DNA of 64,000 nucleotides, from the NCBI RefSeq assembly GCF_022760965.1, contig NZ_JAKVIJ010000002.1:124001-188000 (forward strand), read 5' to 3'. A model generated the notes under the pieces. It was given only the letters and a program-made list of their open reading frames with translations, was not told the DNA's origin and ran no database searches. The position numbers were made by a program, and so were the translations under genes. Shown piece by piece: positions 41,122-48,008 of this stretch; positions within the stretch are counted from its first letter, which is position 1, and the number at the start of each line of letters is the position of its first letter. Origin of the DNA: Simplicispira sedimenti (GTDB lineage: Bacteria; Pseudomonadota; Gammaproteobacteria; Burkholderiales; Burkholderiaceae_C).

Positions 41122-41589
41122 ATGGCCGATCAAGAAACCTCCTCCGCCCCCGTGTTCCAGATCCAGCGTGTGTACCTCAAGGATCTGTCGCTGGAGCAGC
41201 CCAACTCCCCCGCCATCCTGCTGGAACAGCAACAACCCAACGTGGACATCCAGCTGGGCGTGGAAGCCACCCCGGTGGTCGAGGGCATTTACGAGGTCTG
41301 TGTGACCGCCACCGTGCAGACCAAGATCCAGGACAAGACCGTGTTCCTGATCGAGGCCAAGCAAGCCGGCATCTTCGAGATCCGCAACGTGCCTGAAGAC
41401 CAGATGAGCATGGTCATCGGCGTGGCCTGCCCGCAGATCGTGTACCCCTACCTGCGTGGCAACGTGGCCGATGTGGTCAACCGCGCCGGCTTCCCGCCCG
41501 TGCACCTGGCGGAAATCAACTTCCAGGCCATGTACGAGCAGCAACGGGCACAGGCGGCTGCAGCGCCCTCGTCGCCTCTGCCGCAGTAA
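41122..41589 (+). CDS. secB: Protein-export chaperone SecB
   Basis: A 155-residue tetrameric chaperone that keeps preproteins unfolded and hands them to SecA. Family segments are FQIQRVYLKDLSLEQPNSP (about 12-30), IYEVCVTATVQTK (about 60-72), EAKQAGIFEIRNV (about 83-95) and ACPQIVYPYLRGNVADVVNRAGFPPVHLAEINF (in parts, about 107-140). The downstream gap to gpsA is formed by an inverted copy of the dispersed repeat. Confidence 0.96.
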   Translation: MADQETSSAPVFQIQRVYLKDLSLEQPNSPAILLEQQQPNVDIQLGVEATPVVEGIYEVCVTATVQTKIQDKTVFLIEAKQAGIFEIRNVPEDQMSMVIGVACPQIVYPYLRGNVADVVNRAGFPPVHLAEINFQAMYEQQRAQAAAAPSSPLPQ

Positions 41590-41599
41590 TTTTTAGGTC

Positions 41600-41652
41600 T
41601 TTTTGGCCTCTGGCGCTTATGCAATAAGCGCGAGCTGCTATGAAAATCATAG
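41600..41652 (-). repeat. Dispersed ~55-bp repeat, copy 6, inverted, carrying the gpsA start
   Basis: TTTTTGGCCTCTGGCGCTTA, then GCAATAAGCGCGAGCTGC and TATGAAAATCATAG. The left hairpin arm of the repeat contains the gpsA ATG (41640-41642), so the first four codons of gpsA (MKII) are repeat sequence. Confidence 0.75.
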
Positions 41653-42647
41653 TTCTTGGTGCGGGTGCCTGGGGTACGGCCATGGCGATCAGCGCCGCGC
41701 GCCACTCCGACAGTCACGCCGTGACCCTGTGGGCGCGCAGCGCCGAGCATGCAGTGCAGATGCAGGCGGCACGCAGCAATGCGCGCTACCTGCCTGGCGT
41801 GGGCCTGCCCCAGGGGCTGGAGGTGCGCAGCGGCACGGTGCCCGATGCGGTGGCCGGGGCTGGGCTGGTGGTCGTCGCCACCCCCATGGCCGCACTGCGC
41901 GGCATGCTGGGGGCCTTGCACGGCTGCACCGCCCCGGTGGCCTGGCTGTGCAAGGGCTTTGAGGCCGCGCTGGCCGAAGGTGCACCGGGCCTGCTGGCCC
42001 ACGAAGTGCACGCCCAGGTGGCGCCCGGCCTGCGGGCAGGCGTGCTCAGCGGCCCCAGCTTCGCCCAGGAAGTGGCCCTGGCCCAACCCACCGCGCTGGT
42101 GGCCGCCAGCGAACACGCCGACGTGCGCGACACCCTGGTGCGCGCCTTCCACAGCCCCAGCCTGCGTGTCTATGCCAACGACGATATCGTGGGTGTGGAA
42201 GTGGGCGGCGCCGTCAAGAACGTGCTGGCCATTGCCACCGGCCTGTGCGATGGCCTGCAACTGGGGCTCAATGCGCGGGCCGCGCTCATCACGCGTGGCC
42301 TGGCAGAAATCACCCGCCTGGGCTTGGCCCTGGGCGCGCGCGCCGAAACCTTCATGGGCCTGTCGGGCCTGGGCGACCTGGTGCTGACCGCCACTGGCGA
42401 CCTCTCGCGCAATCGGCGTGTGGGTCTGCTGCTGGCGCAGGGGCAGACGCTGGCGCAGGCCGTGGACTCGCTCGGCCACGTGGCCGAGGGTGTGTACTGC
42501 GCCCGCACTGTGGTGCAACGTGCACGCCAACTGGGCGTGGAAATGCCCATCAGCGAAGCCGTGGTGGCCTTGCTCGACGGCCGCCTGCGCCCCGCCGAGG
42601 CCGTGGCCGCCCTCATGGAGCGCGAGCCCAAGGGCGAAGGCGCCTGA
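41640..42647 (+). CDS. gpsA: Glycerol-3-phosphate dehydrogenase [NAD(P)+]
   Basis: A 335-residue enzyme making sn-glycerol 3-phosphate for phospholipid synthesis. NAD(P)-binding VLGAGAWGTAMAISAARH (about 5-22), the CKGF motif in WLCKGFE (about 104-110), the active site GPSFAQEVA (about 138-146), and VGGAVKNVLAIATGLCDGLQLGLN (about 187-210) with the catalytic Lys are all present. The start codon lies within an inverted dispersed repeat, and no strong ribosome-binding site is seen upstream (GCGCGAGCTGCT), so translation may be modest or coupled to secB. Confidence 0.95.
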   Translation: MKIIVLGAGAWGTAMAISAARHSDSHAVTLWARSAEHAVQMQAARSNARYLPGVGLPQGLEVRSGTVPDAVAGAGLVVVATPMAALRGMLGALHGCTAPVAWLCKGFEAALAEGAPGLLAHEVHAQVAPGLRAGVLSGPSFAQEVALAQPTALVAASEHADVRDTLVRAFHSPSLRVYANDDIVGVEVGGAVKNVLAIATGLCDGLQLGLNARAALITRGLAEITRLGLALGARAETFMGLSGLGDLVLTATGDLSRNRRVGLLLAQGQTLAQAVDSLGHVAEGVYCARTVVQRARQLGVEMPISEAVVALLDGRLRPAEAVAALMEREPKGEGA

Positions 42648-42655
42648 AGCAAGAC

Positions 42656-42781
42656 AACCCCCTGTGTCGCTTCGCTCCTTCCCCCTTCTCTGGCATCGCT
42701 GAGCGATGCGGAAGGGGGACGCCACCAGCGCTGCGGGGCGGCCCTTGCGCGGTGGCTGCCGATGTGGGGCGCGCTCGTTTC
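42656..42781 (+). repeat. GC-rich dispersed repeat, copy d
   Basis: ACCCCCTGTGTCGCTTCGCTC, then a CATCGCTGAGCGATGCG hairpin, GGGGGACGCCACCAGCGCTG and GCGGGGCGGCCCTTGCGCGG, ending GGGGCGCGCTCGTTT. It occupies most of the gap between convergent gpsA and the pseudouridine synthase gene. Confidence 0.7.
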
Positions 42782-42811
42782 ATGCGGCATGGGTGGTGCG
42801 CACCTCCTGAT

Positions 42812-43450
42812 TCAGGTCAGGGTAGGGGTCTGCACCTCGCGCCACTCTCCCGGCGCCAATCCCTCCAATCCCCAAGGGCCGATGCGCACGCGCACCAGGC
42901 GCAGCGTGGGCAGGCCCACGGCGGCGGTCATGCGGCGCACCTGGCGGTTGCGGCCCTCGCGGATGGTCAGTTCCAGCCAGGCCGTGGGAATGCTCTGGCG
43001 CACCCGGATGGGCGGCTGGCGCTCCCACAGCGCAGGCGCTTCGGCCAGGCACTGCGCCTGGGCGGGCAGGGTGGGGCCGTCGTTCAACAGCACGCCCTCG
43101 CGCAGTTGGCGCAGTTGATCTTCGGTCGGCGTGCCCTCCACCTGCACCCAATAGGTTTTGGGCAGCTTGTGGCGTGGGTCGGCAATGCGGGCCTGCAGCG
43201 GGCCGTCGTTGGTCAGCAGCAGCAGGCCTTCGCTGTCGCGGTCCAGGCGTCCGGCAGGGTACACACCGGGTACGTCCACAAAGTCCTTGAGGGTATGTCG
43301 CCCGCTGCCGTCGGGGCTGAACTGGGTGAGCACATCGAAGGGCTTGTTCAGCAGCAGCAGCCGGGGCACGGCCGGTCGTGGTTGCGCGGTGCGGCGCGGC
43401 GCCGCTGATGGGTTGCGCGTCCCGCGAGCGTTGCGGGGAGGCGGGGCCAT
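42812..43450 (-). CDS. Pseudouridine synthase, RluE-like
   Basis: A 212-residue RsuA/RluE-family pseudouridine synthase without an S4 domain. The catalytic Asp lies in PAGRLDRDSEGLLLLTNDG (about 65-83). LLLLNKPFDVLTQFSPD opens the domain (about 31-47), and IREGRNRQVRRMTAAVGLPTLRLVRVRIG (in parts, about 163-191) is the family's second motif. The short basic N-terminal extension resembles RluE, which modifies U2457 of 23S rRNA; the exact target is inferred. Confidence 0.88.
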   Translation of the reverse strand: MAPPPRNARGTRNPSAAPRRTAQPRPAVPRLLLLNKPFDVLTQFSPDGSGRHTLKDFVDVPGVYPAGRLDRDSEGLLLLTNDGPLQARIADPRHKLPKTYWVQVEGTPTEDQLRQLREGVLLNDGPTLPAQAQCLAEAPALWERQPPIRVRQSIPTAWLELTIREGRNRQVRRMTAAVGLPTLRLVRVRIGPWGLEGLAPGEWREVQTPTLT

Positions 43451-43455
43451 ACCCC

Positions 43456-44061
43456 TCAGCCTTTGACCAAGGCGAGGTAGGCACGGCGCGTGGCAGGGTC
43501 CACTGCGTCGATCACCTGTGCATACGCCGTCTGGTGCCGCGCCATCAGGCGCGCCGAGGCCACGGGCTTGGACTTGCAGTACCAGTGGCAGGTGTGCTGC
43601 ATCAAAAACAATTCGGCCATCAGCGTGAAGGCCTTGTCCTTGGGGACGCGCTGGGCGTCGTTGCGCACCGCGCGTTCAATGCCTTCGGCGTGGATCTTGA
43701 ATGCCTGGCGCAGGTCGAAGCTGGCGCTGGGCCACCACTGGTCGGCAAACGGCAGGGCCAGCGGCAGGGTGCTCACGCGGGTGAGGGCGGCGTCCACGCG
43801 CGCCATTTCGGTCGCCAGTTGGCCGAACTGCTCGCTCAGTTGCAGCTCGGTGGTGCGCAGCAGGTCCCAGATCTGCTGGCGCCGGGCGGGGTCGGTTTCG
43901 CCCAGGGCGCGCATGTAGCCCTCGATGAGGTTTTCCAGCAGCTTCTCGATCTGGTACTGCGCCAGGTGGCTGGCCAGCAGGCCGATGCGCTGGCGCTGCT
44001 GCTTGCCATTGAGCACGAAGATGCCAATGGACAGCAACAGGGCAAGGAGCAGGATATCCAT
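43456..44061 (-). CDS. Conserved membrane-anchored hypothetical protein
   Basis: A 201-residue protein with one N-terminal helix (about 2-18) and a mainly helical soluble part. Recognisable pieces are LLASHLAQYQIEKLLENLIEGYMRALGE (in parts, about 28-55), HTCHWYCKSKPVASARLMARHQ (about 156-177) and an Ala-rich ending. No function known. It sits between panC and the pseudouridine synthase, 19 bp after panC on the same strand and 5 bp before the next, so cotranscription is likely. Confidence 0.8.
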   Translation of the reverse strand: MDILLLALLLSIGIFVLNGKQQRQRIGLLASHLAQYQIEKLLENLIEGYMRALGETDPARRQQIWDLLRTTELQLSEQFGQLATEMARVDAALTRVSTLPLALPFADQWWPSASFDLRQAFKIHAEGIERAVRNDAQRVPKDKAFTLMAELFLMQHTCHWYCKSKPVASARLMARHQTAYAQVIDAVDPATRRAYLALVKG

Positions 44062-44080
44062 GGGGCCGTGGTCTGGCGCG

Positions 44081-44929
44081 TCAGACTTCCAGGTTGTCGA
44101 TCAGGCGCGTGCGGCCCAGGCGTGCGGCGCCCAGCACCACCAGCGCATCACCGGCCTGGGGGGGCTGCAGGTCACTGCGGCGGCGCACGGTCAGGTAGTC
44201 GGGCTGCCAGCCGCGTCCGGTCAGGGCCTGCAGGGCGCGCGCCTCCAGCGCTTCGCGCTGCGCGGGCAGGGTGTGGGCCGCGGCCACGGCGTCGCGTGCC
44301 AGGGCGCGCAGGGCCAGCGACAGTTGCACCGCCTCCTGGCGCTCGGCCTCGCTCAGGTAGCCGTTGCGTGAGCTCAGCGCCAGGCCATCGTCGGCGCGCT
44401 GCGTGGTTCCGGCCACGATGTCCAGGGGCAGCGCAAACTGCTGCACCATGCGGCGCAGCACCATGAGCTGCTGGTAGTCCTTCTGCCCGAACAACGCCGT
44501 ACCCTGGGCCTTGCCCGCAAACACGGCGGAAAACAGCTTCATCACCACCGTGCACACGCCGGTGAAGAAGCCGGGGCGGAACTGCCCTTCCAGAATGTCG
44601 GCCAGTTGCGGGTCGGGTTGTACCTTGAAGGTTTGCGGCTCGGGGTACAGATCCTGCTCGCTGGGGGCAAACAGCACATCGCAGCCTGCGGCGCGCAGCT
44701 TGTCGGCGTCCACCTGCAGGGTGCGCGGGTAGCTGTCGAAGTCCTCGTGCGGCAGAAACTGCAGGCGGTTGACGAAGATGCTGGCCACCAGCGTGTCGCC
44801 CAGCGGCCTGGCCTGGCGCACCAGGGCCAGGTGGCCGTCGTGCAGGTTGCCCATGGTGGGTACGAAGGCAGGGTTGCGGCTCTGCGCCAGGGCGGCGCGC
44901 AGCTCGGGAATGGTGTGGATGATCTGCAT
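44081..44929 (-). CDS. panC: Pantoate--beta-alanine ligase (pantothenate synthetase)
   Basis: A 282-residue enzyme joining pantoate and beta-alanine with ATP to pantothenate. Motifs: FVPTMGNLHDGHLALV (about 23-38, HIGH-type signature), VSIFVNRLQF in the variant form, VCTVVMKLFSAVFAG (about 127-141), FGQKDYQQLMVLRRMV (about 148-163) and LALSSRNGYLS (about 183-193). Beta-alanine would come from PanD, encoded about 15 kb away beyond the defence island. The ATG at 44929 follows AAGG; an in-frame ATG at 44944 adds five residues. Confidence 0.95.
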   Translation of the reverse strand: MQIIHTIPELRAALAQSRNPAFVPTMGNLHDGHLALVRQARPLGDTLVASIFVNRLQFLPHEDFDSYPRTLQVDADKLRAAGCDVLFAPSEQDLYPEPQTFKVQPDPQLADILEGQFRPGFFTGVCTVVMKLFSAVFAGKAQGTALFGQKDYQQLMVLRRMVQQFALPLDIVAGTTQRADDGLALSSRNGYLSEAERQEAVQLSLALRALARDAVAAAHTLPAQREALEARALQALTGRGWQPDYLTVRRRSDLQPPQAGDALVVLGAARLGRTRLIDNLEV

Positions 44930-44947
44930 GGGGAAAGGGGGCACGCC

Positions 44948-45841
44948 TTACCAGGCGTGCAGGGTGTTGTCGGGGAAGCGGCCTTGCTTGACGGCCTGGA
45001 CATAGGCCTCCATGGCGCCGCGCACGCTGTCTGCGTCCTGCATGAAGTTGTGCACGAACTTGGCCATCTTGCCCAGGTTCAGCCCCAGCATGTCGTGCAG
45101 CACCAGCACCTGGCCTGCCGTGCCGTTGCCTGCGCCAATGCCGATGGTGTGGCAGTGCTGCAGTTCCTGGGTCAGTTCGGCCGAGAGCAGCGCGGGCACC
45201 ATTTCCAGCACCAGCATGGTGGCGCCGGCGTCCTGCAGCTCGTGGGCGTGGCGGCGCAGGGTTTGCGCGGCCTGCTCGGTCTTGCCCTGCACGCGGTAGC
45301 CGCCCAGGGCGTGCACCGTTTGCGGCGTGAGGCCCAGGTGGGCGCACACGGGCACGCCGCGCTCGACCAGGAACTGCACCGTTGGTGCTGTCCAGCCGCC
45401 GCCTTCGAGCTTGACCATGTGGGCCCCGGCGCGCATCAGCTCGCATGCGCTGCGCAGCGCCTGTTCGCGGCTTTCGGCGTAGCTGCCATAGGGCAGGTCG
45501 GCGATCAGCCAGGCCGTGCCCTGCACGCGGCGCAGGCCGCGCGCCACGCTTTCGGTGTGATAGACCATGGTTTCCAGCGTCACGCCCACCGTGCTGTGCA
45601 GGCCCTGGCAGACCATGCCCAGCGAATCGCCCACCAGCAGGCATTCCACGCCCGCAGCGTCGGCCACGGCGGCAAAGGTGGCGTCGTAGGCCGTCAGCAT
45701 GGTGATTTTTTCGCCCGCTTCGCGCATTTGCTGCAGACGCGGCAGGCTCACCGGGCGGCGCTGGGGCAGTGGGGATGCGGGGGGCAGCGTGCCGTAGGGC
45801 GTGCCGCTGGGAGTGGAAGGGGGCGTGGTGGGATCGGTCAT
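44948..45841 (-). CDS. panB: 3-methyl-2-oxobutanoate hydroxymethyltransferase
   Basis: A 297-residue TIM-barrel enzyme that makes ketopantoate from alpha-ketoisovalerate and methylene-tetrahydrofolate. Motifs are ITMLTAYDATFAAVADAAGVE (about 46-66), LLVGDSLGMVCQG (about 69-81), MVKLEGGG (about 142-149, metal binding) and GIGAGNGTAGQVLVLHDMLGL (about 229-249). The N-terminus has a roughly 30-residue Pro/Ser/Thr-rich extension not usual for the family. It precedes panC by 18 bp. Confidence 0.95.
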   Translation of the reverse strand: MTDPTTPPSTPSGTPYGTLPPASPLPQRRPVSLPRLQQMREAGEKITMLTAYDATFAAVADAAGVECLLVGDSLGMVCQGLHSTVGVTLETMVYHTESVARGLRRVQGTAWLIADLPYGSYAESREQALRSACELMRAGAHMVKLEGGGWTAPTVQFLVERGVPVCAHLGLTPQTVHALGGYRVQGKTEQAAQTLRRHAHELQDAGATMLVLEMVPALLSAELTQELQHCHTIGIGAGNGTAGQVLVLHDMLGLNLGKMAKFVHNFMQDADSVRGAMEAYVQAVKQGRFPDNTLHAW

Positions 45842-45967
45842 GGTGCCTCAATCGCAAAAAGCCGTGGAGCCCGGCAGTCTAGTCGAAGCCGCTATGCTTT
45901 GGGGTTGAATCATCCCAGCGCTGCTGGCCCTGGCCCCGCCCGGCCAGGGCGCTGCGCATTGAAGAAC

Positions 45968-46837
45968 ATGGACATGAACCCCAAAGACCCCACGATGGAA
46001 CCGCTTGGCACCCAGGTGCTGCTGGATGTGGCCCGCGCGCTGCAGGAAGACGTCGGCAGCGGCGACCTGACCGCTGCCCTGGTGCCCGCAGGGCGCCGTG
46101 CCCGCGCCCGCGTGCTGGCGCGCGAAGCCGCCGTCATCTGCGGCGCACCCTGGGCCGAAGCGGCGCTGCGCGCGCTGGACCCCACCGTGCGCATCACCTG
46201 GCATGTGGCCGAGGGACAGCGCAGCACCTCCGACCAGGTGGTGTTGGAGGCCGAGGGCGACGCCCGCGCGCTGCTGAGCGCCGAGCGTACGGCGCTCAAC
46301 TTCCTGCAACTGCTGTCTGCCGTGGCGACCAAGACGGCCACCTACGTGGAGGCCGTGCGCGGCACCCGTGCCCACATTGTGGACACGCGCAAGACCATCC
46401 CCGGCCTGCGCCTGGCGCAGAAGTACGCCGTGCGCGTGGGCGGCGGCACCAACCACCGCATCGGCCTGCACGACGCCGTCCTCATCAAGGAAAACCACAT
46501 TGCCGCTGCGGGCGGCGTCAGCGCCGTGCTGCAGGCCGCGCAGCAGGTGGCCGCGCGCGCGCAGTTCATCGAGATCGAGGTGGAAACGCTGGAGCAACTG
46601 CGCGAGGCGCTGGACGCGGGCGCAAGAATGGTGCTGCTGGACAACATGCCCCTGCCCATGCTGCACGAGGCGGTGCGAATCAACGCGGGCCGCGCCATCC
46701 TCGAAATCTCGGGCGGCGTGACGCTGGAGGGCCTGCGCGCCCTTGCAGAAACCGGCGTGGACCGCATCTCCATTGGCACGCTGACCAAGGACGTCAAGGC
46801 CACCGACTTCTCGATGCGCCTCCAGGAGCTGCCATGA
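45968..46837 (+). CDS. nadC: Nicotinate-nucleotide diphosphorylase (carboxylating)
   Basis: A 289-residue enzyme converting quinolinate and PRPP to nicotinate mononucleotide. Family motifs: EDVGSGDLTAALV (about 29-41), ERTALNFLQLLSAVAT (about 107-122), DTRKTIPGLRLAQKYAVRVGGGTNHRIGL (in parts, about 139-167) and LDNMPLP (about 224-230). Starts possible at 45968 or 45974. Its stop overlaps nadA by 4 bases, so the two steps of NAD synthesis are coupled. Confidence 0.95.
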   Translation: MDMNPKDPTMEPLGTQVLLDVARALQEDVGSGDLTAALVPAGRRARARVLAREAAVICGAPWAEAALRALDPTVRITWHVAEGQRSTSDQVVLEAEGDARALLSAERTALNFLQLLSAVATKTATYVEAVRGTRAHIVDTRKTIPGLRLAQKYAVRVGGGTNHRIGLHDAVLIKENHIAAAGGVSAVLQAAQQVAARAQFIEIEVETLEQLREALDAGARMVLLDNMPLPMLHEAVRINAGRAILEISGGVTLEGLRALAETGVDRISIGTLTKDVKATDFSMRLQELP

Positions 46838-47952
46838 ACACCACGATCACCCTGAAAGAAGTCGATTACGAACAGCCCGAAGGCGGCGCGGTCTGCTCCA
46901 CCAAACACGCCTGGGCGCGTGTGCCCGCCGAGCTGTCGCAGGACGAGCGTGCCGCGCTCAAGGACAAGATCCGCCGTCTGCTGAAGGAAAAGAACGCGGT
47001 CATGGTGTCGCACTACTACGTGCACCCCGACCTGCAGGACCTGGCCGAGGAGACCGGTGGCATCGTCAGCGATTCGCTGGAGATGGCGCGCTTTGGCCGC
47101 GACCACGCCGCGCAAACGCTGGTGGTCAGCGGCGTGCGCTTCATGGGCGAGACGGCCAAGATCCTCTCGCCCGAGAAGACCGTGCTCATGCCCGACCTGG
47201 ATGCCAATTGCTCGCTCGACCTGGGCTGCCCCATTGAGGAGTTCAGCGCCTTCTGCGACCAGCACCCTGACCGCACCGTGGTCGTCTATGCCAACACCAG
47301 CGCCGCCGTGAAGGCGCGCGCCGACTGGCTCGTCACGTCGAGCTGCGCGCTGGACATCGTGCGCGCCCTCAAGGACCAGGGCCACAAAATCCTGTGGGCG
47401 CCCGACCGCCACCTGGGCGACTACATCCGCCGCGAAACCGGCGCCGACATGGTGTTCTGGAACGGCGCCTGCATCGTGCACGACGAGTTCAAGGCCTTCG
47501 AGCTCGAAGCGCTGAAGAAGGAGCACCCCCACGCCAAGGTACTGGTGCACCCCGAAAGCCCGGCCGAGGTCATCGCCCTGGCCGACGCCGTGGGCTCCAC
47601 CTCCGCCATCCTCAAGGCTGCGCAGACCATGGACGCCCAGGAGTTCATCGTCGCCACCGACAACGGCATGATGCACAAGCTGCGCACACTCAACCCCGGC
47701 AAGCGCTTCATCGAAGCCCCCACCGCAGGCAACAGCGCCACCTGCAAAAGCTGCGCCCACTGCCCCTGGATGGCCATGAACGGCCTGGCCGACGTGGCCC
47801 GCGTACTGGAGACCGGCGCCAACGCCGTGCACGTGGACCCGGCGCTGATCCCACGCGCGCGCATGCCCATAGACCGCATGCTGGCCTTCACCGCAGCCCT
47901 GCGCAGCGGCCAGCCAGTCAGCGGCCTGGTGCCCCATATCGGCGCGGCATGA
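46834..47952 (+). CDS. nadA: Quinolinate synthase
   Basis: A 372-residue [4Fe-4S] enzyme that makes quinolinate from iminoaspartate and dihydroxyacetone phosphate. It shows VSHYYVHPDLQDLAEETGGI (about 57-76), DANCSLDLGCPIEEF (about 125-139), TNSSA-like NTSAAVKARADW (about 153-164), CALDIVRAL, and the cluster-binding CKSCAHCPWMAMNGL near the C-terminus (about 307-321). The length is typical of the long NadA form. It is followed by the dispersed repeat, then pabB-pabC. Its partner nadB lies beyond the defence island. Confidence 0.96.
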   Translation: MNTTITLKEVDYEQPEGGAVCSTKHAWARVPAELSQDERAALKDKIRRLLKEKNAVMVSHYYVHPDLQDLAEETGGIVSDSLEMARFGRDHAAQTLVVSGVRFMGETAKILSPEKTVLMPDLDANCSLDLGCPIEEFSAFCDQHPDRTVVVYANTSAAVKARADWLVTSSCALDIVRALKDQGHKILWAPDRHLGDYIRRETGADMVFWNGACIVHDEFKAFELEALKKEHPHAKVLVHPESPAEVIALADAVGSTSAILKAAQTMDAQEFIVATDNGMMHKLRTLNPGKRFIEAPTAGNSATCKSCAHCPWMAMNGLADVARVLETGANAVHVDPALIPRARMPIDRMLAFTAALRSGQPVSGLVPHIGAA

Positions 47953-47953
47953 T

Positions 47954-48008
47954 GCTATCAAAATAGTAGCTGCTGGCGCTTATCCAATAAGCGCTGGAGG
48001 CCATTTTG
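47954..48008 (+). repeat. Dispersed ~55-bp repeat, copy 7, carrying the SD and start of pabB-pabC
   Basis: A full forward copy: GCTATCAAAATAGTAGCTGC, TGGCGCTTAT, AATAAGCGCTGGAGGCC and ATTTTG. Its GGAGG (47996-48000) lies 5 bases before the TTG (48006-48008) proposed as the start of the next gene. Confidence 0.8.
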
